The translations under genes were made by a program, and so were the position numbers. This document shows, piece by piece, positions 49,572-59,093 of a DNA stretch of 64,000 bases. Below the pieces are notes generated by a model. It was given only the letters and a program-made list of their open reading frames with translations. It ran no database searches and was not told the origin of the DNA. The stretch comes from Guptibacillus hwajinpoensis (GTDB lineage Bacteria > Bacillota > Bacilli > Bacillales > Guptibacillaceae), in the NCBI RefSeq assembly GCF_020524165.1, contig NZ_JAIVKU010000003.1, forward strand, positions 142,135 through 206,134, written 5' to 3'. Position 1 is the first letter of the stretch; each line of letters starts with the position of its first letter.

Positions 49572-51515
49572 ATGAATCTACAAAATGTCACTTCTCTCGA
49601 TTTAATTAAAATTAATCAACATTACGCTACAAAACGTGAAGCGATTGAATCATTAACAGAAGCGCTAGAAGTAGCAGGTAAACTATCAGATAAAGATCAA
49701 TACTTCAACGCAGTGTTAGATCGAGAAAAGCTTTCACCTACAGGTTTTGAAGGTGGACTTGCAATTCCGCACGGTAAATCAAATGGTGTGAAAGAGGCAG
49801 CCTTCGCTGTAGCAACGGTAAAAAAGCCAATAGAAGATTGGGAAAGTGTGGATCCGACAAATCAGGTTGATTTGGTTTTCCTACTGGCTATCCCTGAAGC
49901 GGAAGCAGGATCAACGCATGTCTCTCTTTTAGCAGAATTAGTCACACGCCTATCTGATTCAACTTATAAAGACCAATTAGTCAAAATGAAAACAGCAAAT
50001 GATTTATATGAGGCTCTTGGAGACGCTGAAGATAAACAGGCAGAGGAAGAAGACCAAAGTGCGGAGACTCGACCGCTTGTGTTAGGTGTTACAGCCTGTC
50101 CAGCAGGAATTGCCCATACTTATATGGCAGCAGAGGCTTTAATGAAGGCTGCAAAAGAAATGAATGTAAGAATGAAAGTAGAGAAACAAGGTGCCAATGG
50201 TATTGAAGGTCGTCATTCAAAGAAAGACTTAAGTGAAGCAGTTGGCGTTATTTTCGCGAATGACGTAGCCGTGAAGGATCAAGAGCGCTTCAAACATTTG
50301 CCAATGGTAAAAACAAATGTTGCATCACCGATGAAAGATGGTAAAGGTTTAATTGAAAAAGTACTGCAAAAGAAACAATCTACCACTTCAAACACGGACC
50401 ACCTAGACGATATGAGTGAAGATGAAGACCGCAAGCCTTTTAAAACAGAAATAAAAGATTCGATCCTTACAGGAATCTCGTACATTATTCCAATCATTGT
50501 TGCAGGTGGAATGATCTCGGCTTTTGCTACGCTTATTGCGCAAGGATTTGGATTAGAGGATTTACTAGCAACCGAGGGATCATGGTTATTCCAAGTTAAA
50601 ACGTTAGGCGGATTGTTATTAAGCACACTAATGGTTCCAATTCTTGCTGCATACATGGCATACTCCATTGCGGATAAACCTGGTCTCGGACCTGGATTTG
50701 CAGCTGGTGTTGCAGCCAATATGATTGGTAGTGGATTTCTTGGTGGGATGCTTGGTGGTTTCCTTGCTGGTTATCTACTGAAATACATGAAGCAAAAAAT
50801 TAAGCCTAGTGGTACTTTTGCAGGTTTTGTAAGTTTTTGGGTGTATCCGGTGCTCGGTTCTCTTATCACCATTTTAATTATGTTATTTGTCGTAGGAGAG
50901 CCTGTTACTTGGCTAAATGAAACGCTACTTAACTGGCTTGATGGCATGACAGGAACGAATGCGATTATTCTAGGAGCATTAATTGGAGGCTTTGTATCCT
51001 TTGATTTAGGCGGTCCAGTCAATAAAGCAGCATACACATTCTGTATTGGAGCCATGGCGAGCGGTAACTTTATTCCTTATGCCACTTTCGCTTCAGTAAA
51101 AATGGTATCCGCTTTCTCCGTTACAGCAGCTACCATCATTGCAAATAAATCGTTTAGTCAAAGTGAAAAAGCTGTTGGGAAACAGACGTGGATTCTTGGT
51201 TTAGCTGGAATTACGGAAGGAGCCATTCCGTTTATGATTAATGACCCATTACGCGTTATTCCTTCACTTGTAGCGGGATCAGCAGTTACCGGAGCGATTA
51301 TTTCAGTAGCCAATATAGGATTAAACGTACCTGGCGCAGGTATCTTCTCACTTGCTCTCCTTCAAGGAGGAACGGGAGGGGTTATGAATGCAGTCATTTG
51401 GTTTGGTGCCGCAGTAATTGGTGCAGCCATTTCAACGATCCTTCTTATCTTAACGAGAAAACAAAAGATCAAAAAATATGGATATGAAAAAGCATTAAAG
51501 CAACAAGCAGCATAA
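49572..51515 (+). CDS. Fructose-family PTS transporter EIIABC, probably for mannosylglycerate
   Basis: 647 residues: EIIA (about 1-150) with phospho-His H67 in LAIPHGKS, EIIB (about 168-265) with phospho-Cys C176 in GVTACPAGIAHTYMAAEAL, and EIIC (about 295-640) with GISYIIPIIVAGGMISAFAT and SFDLGGPVNKAAYTF. It imports and phosphorylates its sugar. The family also includes E. coli MngA, specific for 2-O-alpha-mannosyl-D-glycerate. The next two genes, a GH38 mannosidase and a glycerate kinase, argue for that substrate. AGGTAAAAAA precedes the ATG. Confidence 0.92.
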   Translation: MNLQNVTSLDLIKINQHYATKREAIESLTEALEVAGKLSDKDQYFNAVLDREKLSPTGFEGGLAIPHGKSNGVKEAAFAVATVKKPIEDWESVDPTNQVDLVFLLAIPEAEAGSTHVSLLAELVTRLSDSTYKDQLVKMKTANDLYEALGDAEDKQAEEEDQSAETRPLVLGVTACPAGIAHTYMAAEALMKAAKEMNVRMKVEKQGANGIEGRHSKKDLSEAVGVIFANDVAVKDQERFKHLPMVKTNVASPMKDGKGLIEKVLQKKQSTTSNTDHLDDMSEDEDRKPFKTEIKDSILTGISYIIPIIVAGGMISAFATLIAQGFGLEDLLATEGSWLFQVKTLGGLLLSTLMVPILAAYMAYSIADKPGLGPGFAAGVAANMIGSGFLGGMLGGFLAGYLLKYMKQKIKPSGTFAGFVSFWVYPVLGSLITILIMLFVVGEPVTWLNETLLNWLDGMTGTNAIILGALIGGFVSFDLGGPVNKAAYTFCIGAMASGNFIPYATFASVKMVSAFSVTAATIIANKSFSQSEKAVGKQTWILGLAGITEGAIPFMINDPLRVIPSLVAGSAVTGAIISVANIGLNVPGAGIFSLALLQGGTGGVMNAVIWFGAAVIGAAISTILLILTRKQKIKKYGYEKALKQQAA

Positions 51516-51537
51516 TTTTTGAATGAGGTGAGCAGCT

Positions 51538-54153
51538 ATGACAAAAAACGTCCACATCGTCCCTCACATGCATTGGGATCGAGAATGGTATTTTTCAACA
51601 GAAGAATCACGCATTTTACTCGTAAATAATATGGAAGAGATTCTAACAAGATTAGAAAACGACCCTTATTATCCTTACTATGTATTAGATGGACAAACAG
51701 CGATTTTAGAGGATTTCTTTGACATTCGTCCGGAGCAAAGAGAACGCGTGAAGAAACTTGTTCAAGCGGGTAAGTTGATCATCGGACCGTGGTACACGCA
51801 AACAGATGAGATGGTCGTTGGTGGAGAATCAATTGTACGAAATCTTTATTACGGTATGAAAGACAGTGCAGAATTTGGTGAGCCAATGAAAATTGGCTAT
51901 CTTCCTGATTCCTTTGGACAGTCTGCGCAAATGCCACAAATTCTGAACGGATTTGACATTAAATATTCGATTTTCTGGAGAGGAACTTCTGAACATCACG
52001 GAACTGATAAAACTGAATTCTACTGGTCGGCTCCTGGCGACTCAAAAGTTCTTGTTCAACTCATGCCGCTCGGGTACGCCATTGGAAAGTACCTACCAGA
52101 AGAAGAGGAAGCACTGCAGAAGAGAATGGACAAATACTTTACGGTGCTCGATCGAGGTGCTACTGGCGATGACGTTCTGCTTCCAAATGGACATGACCAG
52201 ATGCCTATCCAGCAAAATATATATGAGGTCATTTCCGTATTAGAAAAGCTTTATCCTGAAAGAGAGTTTTTCTTAAGCCGTTATGAAGACTTGCTCGAGA
52301 GAATCGAGAAGAATGAAGGGCTTGATGAAATTTACGGTGAGTTTCTTCATGGTAAGTACCAGCGTGTCCATCGCAGTATTTACTCAACTAGGGCAGATAT
52401 TAAAGCAGCCAATACACGAATTGAGAATAAACTTACCAATCATCTAGAGCCACTGGCTTCACTTGCTTACAAATTAGGGTTTGAATATCATCACGGTTTA
52501 ATTGAGCCGATATGGAAAGAAATAATGAAAAACCATGCACATGATAGTATCGGATGTTGCTGTTCTGATAAAGTTCATGCGGAGATTATGGCGCGTTTCC
52601 AGAATGCTGAAGAACGGACAGATCGTTTAATCGATTTCTATAAACGTAAAATCACAGATCATATTAATACGGAGCGAAAAGAGGATCGTCTTGTTTTCTT
52701 TAATCTTCTTCCTCAGGTGCGAGAAGAAGTAACAACAACAACGGTCACTACAAAGTTTAGTTCATTTAAACTAATAGACGACTACGGAAATGAACTCGAA
52801 TACGAAATTCTTTCTACAAAAATGATTGATCCCGGTTTAATTGACCGACAAATCGTGCATTACGGAAACTATGATCCATTTGTGGAATTTACAATTGAAG
52901 TGAAAACAAAACTTTCTGGCATCGGCTATCAAACTTATTATGTGGTCGAATCGAATGAAAATCAGCTCGTTCTTCCAAGTGACAACCATCATACTGTTGA
53001 AACAGCTGCATACTCTATTCAATTTGAACAAAACGGTACATTATCACTAACGGATAAAGAGACAGGTCAAACCCATGTAGGCGTTCTTGGACTTGAGAAT
53101 GTTGGAGATGATGGAGATGAATATGATTTCTCACCTTTAGAAGGTGAAAAACCTCGCTTTAGTGTCGATGAAATAAAAGATGCTCAAATAAGTTTACAGT
53201 CAACCCAACAGACTCATCGTGCAACTATCACTTATCAATGGACTTTACCAGCAGAACTTGAAGCGAGGAAGCAGAATGGTAAACGTTCTGCAACGGTTGA
53301 TTTTCACATTGAGCTTACAATTCCAAACAAAGGTAACGTGATAGAGGTTTCCTGTAATGTGATGAATAATGTGAAGGATCACCGAATTCGCGTCTTACTT
53401 CCAACACAGATTGCTAGCTCATTTTCCTTTGCAGATCAACAGTTTGGAACGATTGAACGAAAAGTCATTGATGATGGGATGAAAGTTTGGGGAAAGGAAG
53501 ATTGGGATGAACGGCCGGATGCGATTTATCCTTTCCTTAGTTATGTTGGCCTAGAGGATGAAGAAAAGTCAGCGGTTGTGATGACAAAGAGTGTAAGAGA
53601 ATATGAAATTATTGGAGAGCGCTTTGATACAATTGCGCTCACACTCTTTAGAAGCGTCGGTGTTCTTGGTAAGGAAGAGCTTGTCAGACGTCCAGGACGT
53701 CCGTCTGGAATTAAATTACCGACGCCGGATTCCCAAATGCTCGGCGAGTACCAATTTGATTTTGGCTTCGCTTATGTAAAAGGCAATCGAGATGAGGGCA
53801 AAGTAGCTCAGCTTGCGAAAAGATATGTTAGTCCTTTTATTTCATATAACAAGATTCCTCATAATGCGATGAAATTAAATCAAGAAGATATCCTTGTTCC
53901 ATCTGTCTTTAGTCTATTCTCATTTAAAGAAACGAATTTGGTCATGAGTACATTGAAGAAAGCAGAGATGGATGAAGGGCTATTGATTCGCTATTATAAC
54001 CCAACAGCTCGTGAGGAAATGGTACAGTTAGAGCATGAAGCTATTCAGAAAGTGAATGAAGTGAATTTAAATGAAGTAAAAACGAATGTTTCTCCAATTG
54101 AAGCATCTGTTGAACTGTCACCAAGCCAGGTGAGAAGCTTCTTAATTCAATAG
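51538..54153 (+). CDS. mngB: GH38 alpha-mannosidase, probable mannosylglycerate hydrolase
   Basis: 871 residues, the size of E. coli MngB (877). GH38 features: metal motif HIVPHMHWDREW (H10, H12, D14), nucleophile D124 in YLPDSFGQSAQMPQIL, and the metal-binding NHAHDSIGCC (about 336-345); the C-terminal half is the beta-sandwich of retaining alpha-mannosidases. It would hydrolyse 6-phospho-mannosylglycerate into mannose-6-phosphate and glycerate. It lies 22 bases after the PTS gene and 17 before the kinase gene. The exact substrate is inferred from the operon. Confidence 0.9.
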   Translation: MTKNVHIVPHMHWDREWYFSTEESRILLVNNMEEILTRLENDPYYPYYVLDGQTAILEDFFDIRPEQRERVKKLVQAGKLIIGPWYTQTDEMVVGGESIVRNLYYGMKDSAEFGEPMKIGYLPDSFGQSAQMPQILNGFDIKYSIFWRGTSEHHGTDKTEFYWSAPGDSKVLVQLMPLGYAIGKYLPEEEEALQKRMDKYFTVLDRGATGDDVLLPNGHDQMPIQQNIYEVISVLEKLYPEREFFLSRYEDLLERIEKNEGLDEIYGEFLHGKYQRVHRSIYSTRADIKAANTRIENKLTNHLEPLASLAYKLGFEYHHGLIEPIWKEIMKNHAHDSIGCCCSDKVHAEIMARFQNAEERTDRLIDFYKRKITDHINTERKEDRLVFFNLLPQVREEVTTTTVTTKFSSFKLIDDYGNELEYEILSTKMIDPGLIDRQIVHYGNYDPFVEFTIEVKTKLSGIGYQTYYVVESNENQLVLPSDNHHTVETAAYSIQFEQNGTLSLTDKETGQTHVGVLGLENVGDDGDEYDFSPLEGEKPRFSVDEIKDAQISLQSTQQTHRATITYQWTLPAELEARKQNGKRSATVDFHIELTIPNKGNVIEVSCNVMNNVKDHRIRVLLPTQIASSFSFADQQFGTIERKVIDDGMKVWGKEDWDERPDAIYPFLSYVGLEDEEKSAVVMTKSVREYEIIGERFDTIALTLFRSVGVLGKEELVRRPGRPSGIKLPTPDSQMLGEYQFDFGFAYVKGNRDEGKVAQLAKRYVSPFISYNKIPHNAMKLNQEDILVPSVFSLFSFKETNLVMSTLKKAEMDEGLLIRYYNPTAREEMVQLEHEAIQKVNEVNLNEVKTNVSPIEASVELSPSQVRSFLIQ

Positions 54154-54170
54154 CAAAAGGAGGTGGAGAA

Positions 54171-55277
54171 ATGAATGTCTTGATTGCGATGGACTCGTTC
54201 AAAGGTTCTTTATCCTCAAAGGATGCTGGTGAGGCGGTTAAGTCAGGTGTTAAGCGAGTGTTCCCTGATAGTGTCGTTGATGTTATTCCGGTAGCAGACG
54301 GAGGAGAAGGGTCATTGGAAGCGATCCAAACATTGCCGGGACACTTTGTAACAGCGTCGATCCATCAGCTAGACGGAAAAAAACGAAGCGCGCGTTATTA
54401 TCGAACAAAGCAAGCTGCTTATATTGAATCGGCTGAAGCGGTGGGGCTGCATTTGATTTCATCAGACAACTTAGAACCTTCACGTTTAACAAGCTATGGT
54501 GTTGGTGAGCTAATCCAGGATGCTGAAGAAAAAGGCGCCAAAGACATATACGTCTTCCTAGGAGGAACGGGGACCACTGATGGAGGGCTCGGGATGCTAC
54601 AGGCCCTCGGATATACATGTTTCAATCATTCATGTGAAGAACTTCCTCTCCACCAGAATCCTTTGCTTCACACTGCTTCTATCCATGAAAGTAGTACTAA
54701 GCTTAAGGCTAATCTTTATATCGTGACGGATGTGGACAACCCTTATGCAGGTCAAAGAGGGGCTGCTGCTGTTTTTGGACCGCAAAAAGGTATGAAGAAA
54801 GAAGAGATTCCGAGTTATGATGATGCTCTCCACAGAGTAGCAGATCTTCTTTCTCTACCTCCTTCTCAAAAAGGAGCAGGAGCGGCAGGAGGAATCGGAG
54901 GAGCACTCTATTTTCTTGGGGCGACTTATGTACCTGGTATTGAGTGGATGCTTGAATTGTTAAAAGTCGAAGAAAAGCTATCTGTTGCTGACATTGCTTT
55001 TACTGGGGAAGGGCAAATCGATCATCAAACCGCTTATGGGAAAGTTCCGTCAGGAGTTGGAAAACTTGCGAAAAAACACCACGTCTCATGCTTTGCATTA
55101 GCAGGGCAGGTTGTTGAACCGGTGGATAACTTGTATGAAACATTATCGGGCGTACTTTCGATTCAGCAAGGGTGTCATTCATTAGAACATGCGCTTAACC
55201 CAGACGTTACAAAGTCTCAACTGGCCTTTTCAGCGGAGCAAGTGATGCGAATCTGGAGTAGTGGCAGAGGTAGCTAA
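54171..55277 (+). CDS. Glycerate kinase (GarK/GlxK type)
   Basis: 368 residues: MNVLIAMDSFKGSLSSKDAG, PVADGGEGSLEAIQTL, the glycine-rich VFLGGTGTTDGGLGMLQALG, QKGAGAAGGIGGALYFLGAT, and IAFTGEGQIDHQTAYGKVPS. It phosphorylates D-glycerate, giving 2-phosphoglycerate in most of this family. It completes the pathway: the mannosidase releases glycerate and this enzyme sends it to glycolysis. AAAGGAGGTGG precedes the ATG. The operon ends at a strong terminator. Confidence 0.93.
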   Translation: MNVLIAMDSFKGSLSSKDAGEAVKSGVKRVFPDSVVDVIPVADGGEGSLEAIQTLPGHFVTASIHQLDGKKRSARYYRTKQAAYIESAEAVGLHLISSDNLEPSRLTSYGVGELIQDAEEKGAKDIYVFLGGTGTTDGGLGMLQALGYTCFNHSCEELPLHQNPLLHTASIHESSTKLKANLYIVTDVDNPYAGQRGAAAVFGPQKGMKKEEIPSYDDALHRVADLLSLPPSQKGAGAAGGIGGALYFLGATYVPGIEWMLELLKVEEKLSVADIAFTGEGQIDHQTAYGKVPSGVGKLAKKHHVSCFALAGQVVEPVDNLYETLSGVLSIQQGCHSLEHALNPDVTKSQLAFSAEQVMRIWSSGRGS

Positions 55278-55283
55278 AGCAAC

Positions 55284-55318
55284 GAAAAGTCCCATTCCTT
55301 TAAGGAATGGGACTTTTC
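55284..55318. terminator. Bidirectional terminator
   Basis: GAAAAGTCCCATTCCTT and its complement with a minimal loop, A/T runs on both sides, between glycerate kinase and the convergent MerR gene. Confidence 0.92.
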
Positions 55319-55319
55319 A

Positions 55320-55688
55320 TTATTTCATCAAAGATTTCTCCATCAGTTCTTTATATGTTGAAATTTTCCTCGTTAGCATTTCATCTGTTGCGAGCAGTGT
55401 CTCAATCTGATCACGAATAAACTGCTGATGATCCTCGAGAAGTCTAAGACGTGCATTCGCAGTGTGCTCTCCTTCAAGGAATAGCCGCGTATATTCTTTG
55501 ATTTGAGAGACCGGCATTTGGGTTTCTCTTAATTTCTTTACGAACTGCAACCACTTCAAATGCTGTTCGTCGAATTGTCTAATGCCTTGATCGTTACGAA
55601 TCGGATCAATAATCCCTTCTTTCTCGTAATAGCGAAGAGTATGGGCACTTATATCTACCTTTTCGGCTATTTCACTGATTGAATACAT
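55320..55688 (-). CDS. MerR-family transcriptional regulator (NmlR/AdhR-like)
   Basis: 122 residues: HTH start YSISEIAEKVDISAHTLRYY, EKEGIIDPIRNDQGIRQFDE, and a coiled-coil dimer helix to the end. No cysteine is seen, unlike the AdhR subtype that senses aldehydes through Cys, so the trigger is unknown. It is divergent from the SDR at 55785 across a promoter with the 19-base spacer typical of MerR activation, so it very probably activates that gene. Confidence 0.9.
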   Translation of the reverse strand: MYSISEIAEKVDISAHTLRYYEKEGIIDPIRNDQGIRQFDEQHLKWLQFVKKLRETQMPVSQIKEYTRLFLEGEHTANARLRLLEDHQQFIRDQIETLLATDEMLTRKISTYKELMEKSLMK

Positions 55689-55717
55689 CCGATCACCTCA
55701 TACTTTTTGGTTATTGT

Positions 55718-55748
55718 TTGACTTAGAGTGCACTCAAACGTCTACAAT
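55718..55748 (+). promoter_or_regulatory. MerR-type promoter with 19-bp spacer and operator
   Basis: TTGACT (55718-55723) and TACAAT (55743-55748) are 19 bases apart, too far without DNA untwisting. The spacer holds the palindrome GAGTGCACTC. CTTAGAGTGCACTC resembles AdhR/NmlR-type operators. Confidence 0.8.
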
Positions 55749-55784
55749 AAGATTGTATCATAATGAATAAGTGGAGGGATTAAC

Positions 55785-56546
55785 ATGAAGTACACTGTTA
55801 TTACAGGAGCAAGTTCAGGTATTGGATATGAAGCAGCGCTCGCGTTTGCGGCTCGCGGAAAAAACCTTGTGATTGCGGCGCGTCGAACTCAGAAATTGGA
55901 AGAGCTGAAAAGCGAAGTACAGAAGATTAATTCTGAACTTGATGTAATCATTCGTGAAGCGGATTTATCACTAAACGAAAATGTCTATGCTTTCTATGAA
56001 AGTCTTGAAAATATTGAAATTGAAACATTTATCAATAATGCTGGCTTCGGTAATTTTGATCCAGTCGGCGAACAAAAGCTCCCGAAAATTGAAACGATGC
56101 TTCGATTGAATAATGAAGCATTAACGATTCTTTCTTCGTTGTTTGTTCGTGATTATGCCAATGTGGAAGGAACACAGTTGATTAACGTTTCCTCTGGCGG
56201 AGGGTACACGATCGTTGCTGATGCTGTGACGTATTGTGCGACGAAATTCTTTGTCAGTGCCTTTACAGAAGGACTTGCTCAGGAGCTACAAGAACAGGGA
56301 GCAAAAATGCAGGCGAAAGTATTGGCACCTGCAGCAACAGAAACAGAATTTGCGAACCGGGCACGGGATGAAGATAACTTCGAATATGAAGGGACGGTGC
56401 CGCAGTTCCATACAGCTAAGGAAATGGCAGACTTTATGCTTGATCTTTACGATAGCAATAAAGTCGTTGGCATCGTTGATGGCAACACATACGAGTTTCA
56501 ATTGAAAAATCCAATTTATCCGTATGTAACGCGTAATCCTAAATAA
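55785..56546 (+). CDS. Short-chain dehydrogenase/reductase (MerR-controlled)
   Basis: 253 residues: TGASSGIGYEAALAFAARGK, NNAGFGNFD, catalytic Ser in INVSSGGGYT, and YCATKFFVSAFTEGLAQELQ (Tyr-x-x-x-Lys). The RR after strand 2 (AARRTQKL) favours NADPH. The substrate is unknown; regulation by a MerR-type activator hints at aldehyde or ketone detoxification. GTGGAGGGA precedes the ATG and a bidirectional terminator follows. Confidence 0.9.
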   Translation: MKYTVITGASSGIGYEAALAFAARGKNLVIAARRTQKLEELKSEVQKINSELDVIIREADLSLNENVYAFYESLENIEIETFINNAGFGNFDPVGEQKLPKIETMLRLNNEALTILSSLFVRDYANVEGTQLINVSSGGGYTIVADAVTYCATKFFVSAFTEGLAQELQEQGAKMQAKVLAPAATETEFANRARDEDNFEYEGTVPQFHTAKEMADFMLDLYDSNKVVGIVDGNTYEFQLKNPIYPYVTRNPK

Positions 56547-56550
56547 AATG

Positions 56551-56585
56551 AAAATCCTCCTGTCATAATGACAGGAGGGTTTTTT
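56551..56585. terminator. Bidirectional terminator
   Basis: CCTCCTGTCAT and ATGACAGGAGG almost back to back, with T-runs on both strands. Confidence 0.88.
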
Positions 56586-57645
56586 ATGTAAGCTTCATAC
56601 TGAATTTCTGAAGTAAATGCATTAACGTCGGTCTTTCATTTCCATCACGGCCAATCACGTGAGTAGCCGTTACTAAAGAATTAAGTATAGCTTCTTCTGT
56701 CGCTTCACCAACTGCACGAAAAGCAGTATCGATTTCTTCCTCATGAATCGTTTCTAGTGTTTGAGTTTCCGGTGCATACTGATGGGCGACTTTTTTAGCG
56801 GTGGAAAAACCAACGATAATCTCACCGCTACCTGTTGTGATGATGGAGCCCGTTCTAGAGAGCCCTGTAGACGTGCGTTTAATAATGCGATGAAGCTGTC
56901 GTTCTGAAACGGGAAGATCAGTAGCAAGAATCACCATAACGGATCCCTTGTCTTTTTCTTCCCAGGAATGAAGCAATGCTTCTTTCAACGTTTTGCCTAT
57001 TTTTTTTCCGTTTACTTGAAGATCACGAAGGATACCAAAGTTTGTTACAACAAGCACGCCGAGGGTATAGCTACCGTGTTGAAGCTCTATTTTTCTAGAA
57101 GACGTTCCAATTCCGCCTTTTAACGAGTAGCACAGCATACCCCTTCCAGCCCCAACGGAACCTTCTTCAAAAGTAGTCGAAGCATTTGCGATCGCTTCAT
57201 GAACATGATGCTTTTGAACGTATCGTCCTCGGATATCGTTTAAAAACATGTCGTTGCATTCGCCAATAACCGGATTAACCGTTCCAGTTGTATCGCCAAT
57301 TTCATGGTTTTGATCTAGCATATAATCAAGCACGGCATCTGCAGCCGTTCCAATACTTAACGTATTCGTTAGAATAATGGGTGTTTCAAGCGTACCAAGT
57401 TCATTAAGCTGGATGGTGCCCATTGTTTTACCAAACCCGTTGAGAACATAGCTCGAAGCAATTAATTTTTGCTGAAAAAGGTTTCCTTGATGTGGAAGGA
57501 TGGCTGTAACGCCAGTCTGAACCTGTCCATCACTTAAAGTAGTATGGCCGACCGTTACGCCCTCGACATCGGTAATGGCGTTTTTTTCGCCAGGCTCCAT
57601 TTCCCCAATTGTTACTCCGTAATCTCGCAATCTTTTCTGACTCAA
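56584..57645 (-). CDS. P1-family (S58) peptidase, DmpA-like
   Basis: 353 residues. DmpA/BapA family N-terminal-nucleophile peptidase that cleaves itself and releases N-terminal residues of peptides. Landmarks: NAITDVEGVTVGHTTL, NTLSIGTAADAVLDYML, GSVGAGRGMLCYSLKGGIGT then SSRK, where the self-cleavage precedes the nucleophilic Ser, and SIITTGSGEIIVGFSTA. A TTG start follows AAGGGAG by 8 bases. It is monocistronic. Its natural substrate is unknown; relatives prefer D-amino or beta-amino acid peptides. Confidence 0.9.
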   Translation of the reverse strand: MSQKRLRDYGVTIGEMEPGEKNAITDVEGVTVGHTTLSDGQVQTGVTAILPHQGNLFQQKLIASSYVLNGFGKTMGTIQLNELGTLETPIILTNTLSIGTAADAVLDYMLDQNHEIGDTTGTVNPVIGECNDMFLNDIRGRYVQKHHVHEAIANASTTFEEGSVGAGRGMLCYSLKGGIGTSSRKIELQHGSYTLGVLVVTNFGILRDLQVNGKKIGKTLKEALLHSWEEKDKGSVMVILATDLPVSERQLHRIIKRTSTGLSRTGSIITTGSGEIIVGFSTAKKVAHQYAPETQTLETIHEEEIDTAFRAVGEATEEAILNSLVTATHVIGRDGNERPTLMHLLQKFSMKLT

Positions 57646-57791
57646 ATGATCACTCCCTTTTTCTATTAGTTTACTATTATTTCTAGCTGATCCAAGTCCC
57701 TAAAGCAAATGTTAACTGTAAAATATGGTATAATTGAAGAGACGTAGAGAGAAAGTGTGAACAGATAACTAGTAGAAAAGAGTGAGATAGA

Positions 57792-58514
57792 ATGGGTCGT
57801 AAATGGAATAACATTAAGGAAAAGAAAGCATCCAAGGATGCGAATACAAGTCGAATTTATGCAAAGTTCGGGCGTGAAATTTATGTAGCGGCAAAGCAAG
57901 GTGAACCGGATCCAGTAGCAAACCAGGCACTGCGCTTAGTTCTAGAACGTGCGAAAACGTACAATGTACCAAAAGCCATTATTGACCGTGCGATCGAAAA
58001 AGCCAAAGGCGGAGCAGATGAAAATTACGACACGCTTCGTTACGAAGGGTTTGGTCCAAGCGGTTCCATGGTGATCGTTGATACGTTAACAAACAACGTG
58101 AATCGTACTGCATCAGATGTTCGATCTACTTTTGGGAAAAATGGCGGGAACATGGGTGTAAACGGTTCTGTTGCTTACATGTTTGATTCCACAGCTGTAT
58201 TCGGGATTGAAGGCAAATCAGCAGACGAAGTACTTGAACTGTTAATGGAAGCGGATCTTGATGTTCGCGACATTATGGAAGAAGATGAGGTTGTTATCGT
58301 CTATGCTGAGCCTGATCAGTTTCATGCGGTTCAGGAAGCATTTAAGAATACAGGAATTACTGAGTTTACCGTAGCTGAACTTACGATGCTTGCACAAAAT
58401 GATGTAGAGCTTTCTGGAGAAGATCAGGAGCAGTTCTTGAAAATGATCGATGTGCTAGAAGAGTTGGAAGATGTACAGCAGGTCTATCATAATGTAGATC
58501 TTGGTGAAGAATAA
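57792..58514 (+). CDS. YebC/PmpR/TACO1-family protein (YeeI-like)
   Basis: 240 residues: [69 protein letters not shown] and [18 protein letters not shown]. Once called transcription factors, YebC proteins are now linked to translation, easing passage of difficult peptide stretches. The SRIYAKF/EPDP forms place it near B. subtilis YeeI (YebC2), not the crossover-junction-linked YrbC. A weak AGTGAGATAGA site precedes the ATG. Single gene with terminator. Confidence 0.92.
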   Translation: MGRKWNNIKEKKASKDANTSRIYAKFGREIYVAAKQGEPDPVANQALRLVLERAKTYNVPKAIIDRAIEKAKGGADENYDTLRYEGFGPSGSMVIVDTLTNNVNRTASDVRSTFGKNGGNMGVNGSVAYMFDSTAVFGIEGKSADEVLELLMEADLDVRDIMEEDEVVIVYAEPDQFHAVQEAFKNTGITEFTVAELTMLAQNDVELSGEDQEQFLKMIDVLEELEDVQQVYHNVDLGEE

Positions 58515-58521
58515 AAAAGTC

Positions 58522-58560
58522 AAAAAAGGGGGCTTCCGGATATCGGAAGCCCCCTTTTTT
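58522..58560 (+). terminator. Terminator after yebC-family gene
   Basis: A/G arm AAAAAAGGGGGCTTCCG pairs with CGGAAGCCCCCTTTTTT. Confidence 0.93.
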
Positions 58561-58579
58561 AGAATGGCACGAAATTCGC

Positions 58580-58876
58580 TTATGAAAAATGTTCCTTTTT
58601 TCTTCTTTTCTTCTTTAATGCAAGAAGCGTTGTTTTTAACGATGCATAGTTTCCAATCGCCGCATATCCATAAAAGTACCCCATAAACAAACCGGCAACA
58701 AGGTGATGACGATGGCTATAAAAGACTGATATGAGAAGTCCTAAAATAATTGCAAGCGTAGGGACGAAGGTACGAGGAATAGGCGTGAAAATTTTGATTA
58801 GCTGTGTGAGTATCATGACTAAAGGGATCGCAAGAACAGCGTCCCAGAAGTTTGTATGGATAACAGGAAATGTCAT
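58580..58876 (-). CDS. Small membrane protein, unknown
   Basis: 98 residues with three hydrophobic segments (about 9-30, 34-53 and 58-80: WDAVLAIPLVMILTQLIKIF, FVPTLAIILGLLISVFY, LVAGLFMGYFYGYAAIG) and a very basic tail KKKRRKKEHF. ATG 58876 follows GGAAAGGA. The layout recalls phage holins and related phage-derived membrane proteins, but no lysis gene is adjacent and I do not assign a function. Confidence 0.65.
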   Translation of the reverse strand: MTFPVIHTNFWDAVLAIPLVMILTQLIKIFTPIPRTFVPTLAIILGLLISVFYSHRHHLVAGLFMGYFYGYAAIGNYASLKTTLLALKKKRRKKEHFS

Positions 58877-59093
58877 AATTAAATTCCTTTCCAATCGGTA
58901 AATTCATTCCTAGTATTTGCTATCCTGGATTTCTTTAACCAATTTTTATTGTTGGTTAATGAGTTTAGTGATTTGGAGAAATTTTATTTGGATTCGAACT
59001 AGTTAGTGATACTGAATGTTCTTTCTTGAAACATCTCATTAACCACGTTATTATAAGCGGATATTGAAAAAATCTTAGAAAGGGGTGGATAAG

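Noticed and set aside
50279..51055. Minus-strand frames of 146 and 94 codons inside the PTS gene
   Set aside because: Complement of hydrophobic EIIC codons; no start site or family likeness.
58580..58876. Functional phage holin
   Set aside because: No endolysin or other phage gene adjacent; topology alone is insufficient.
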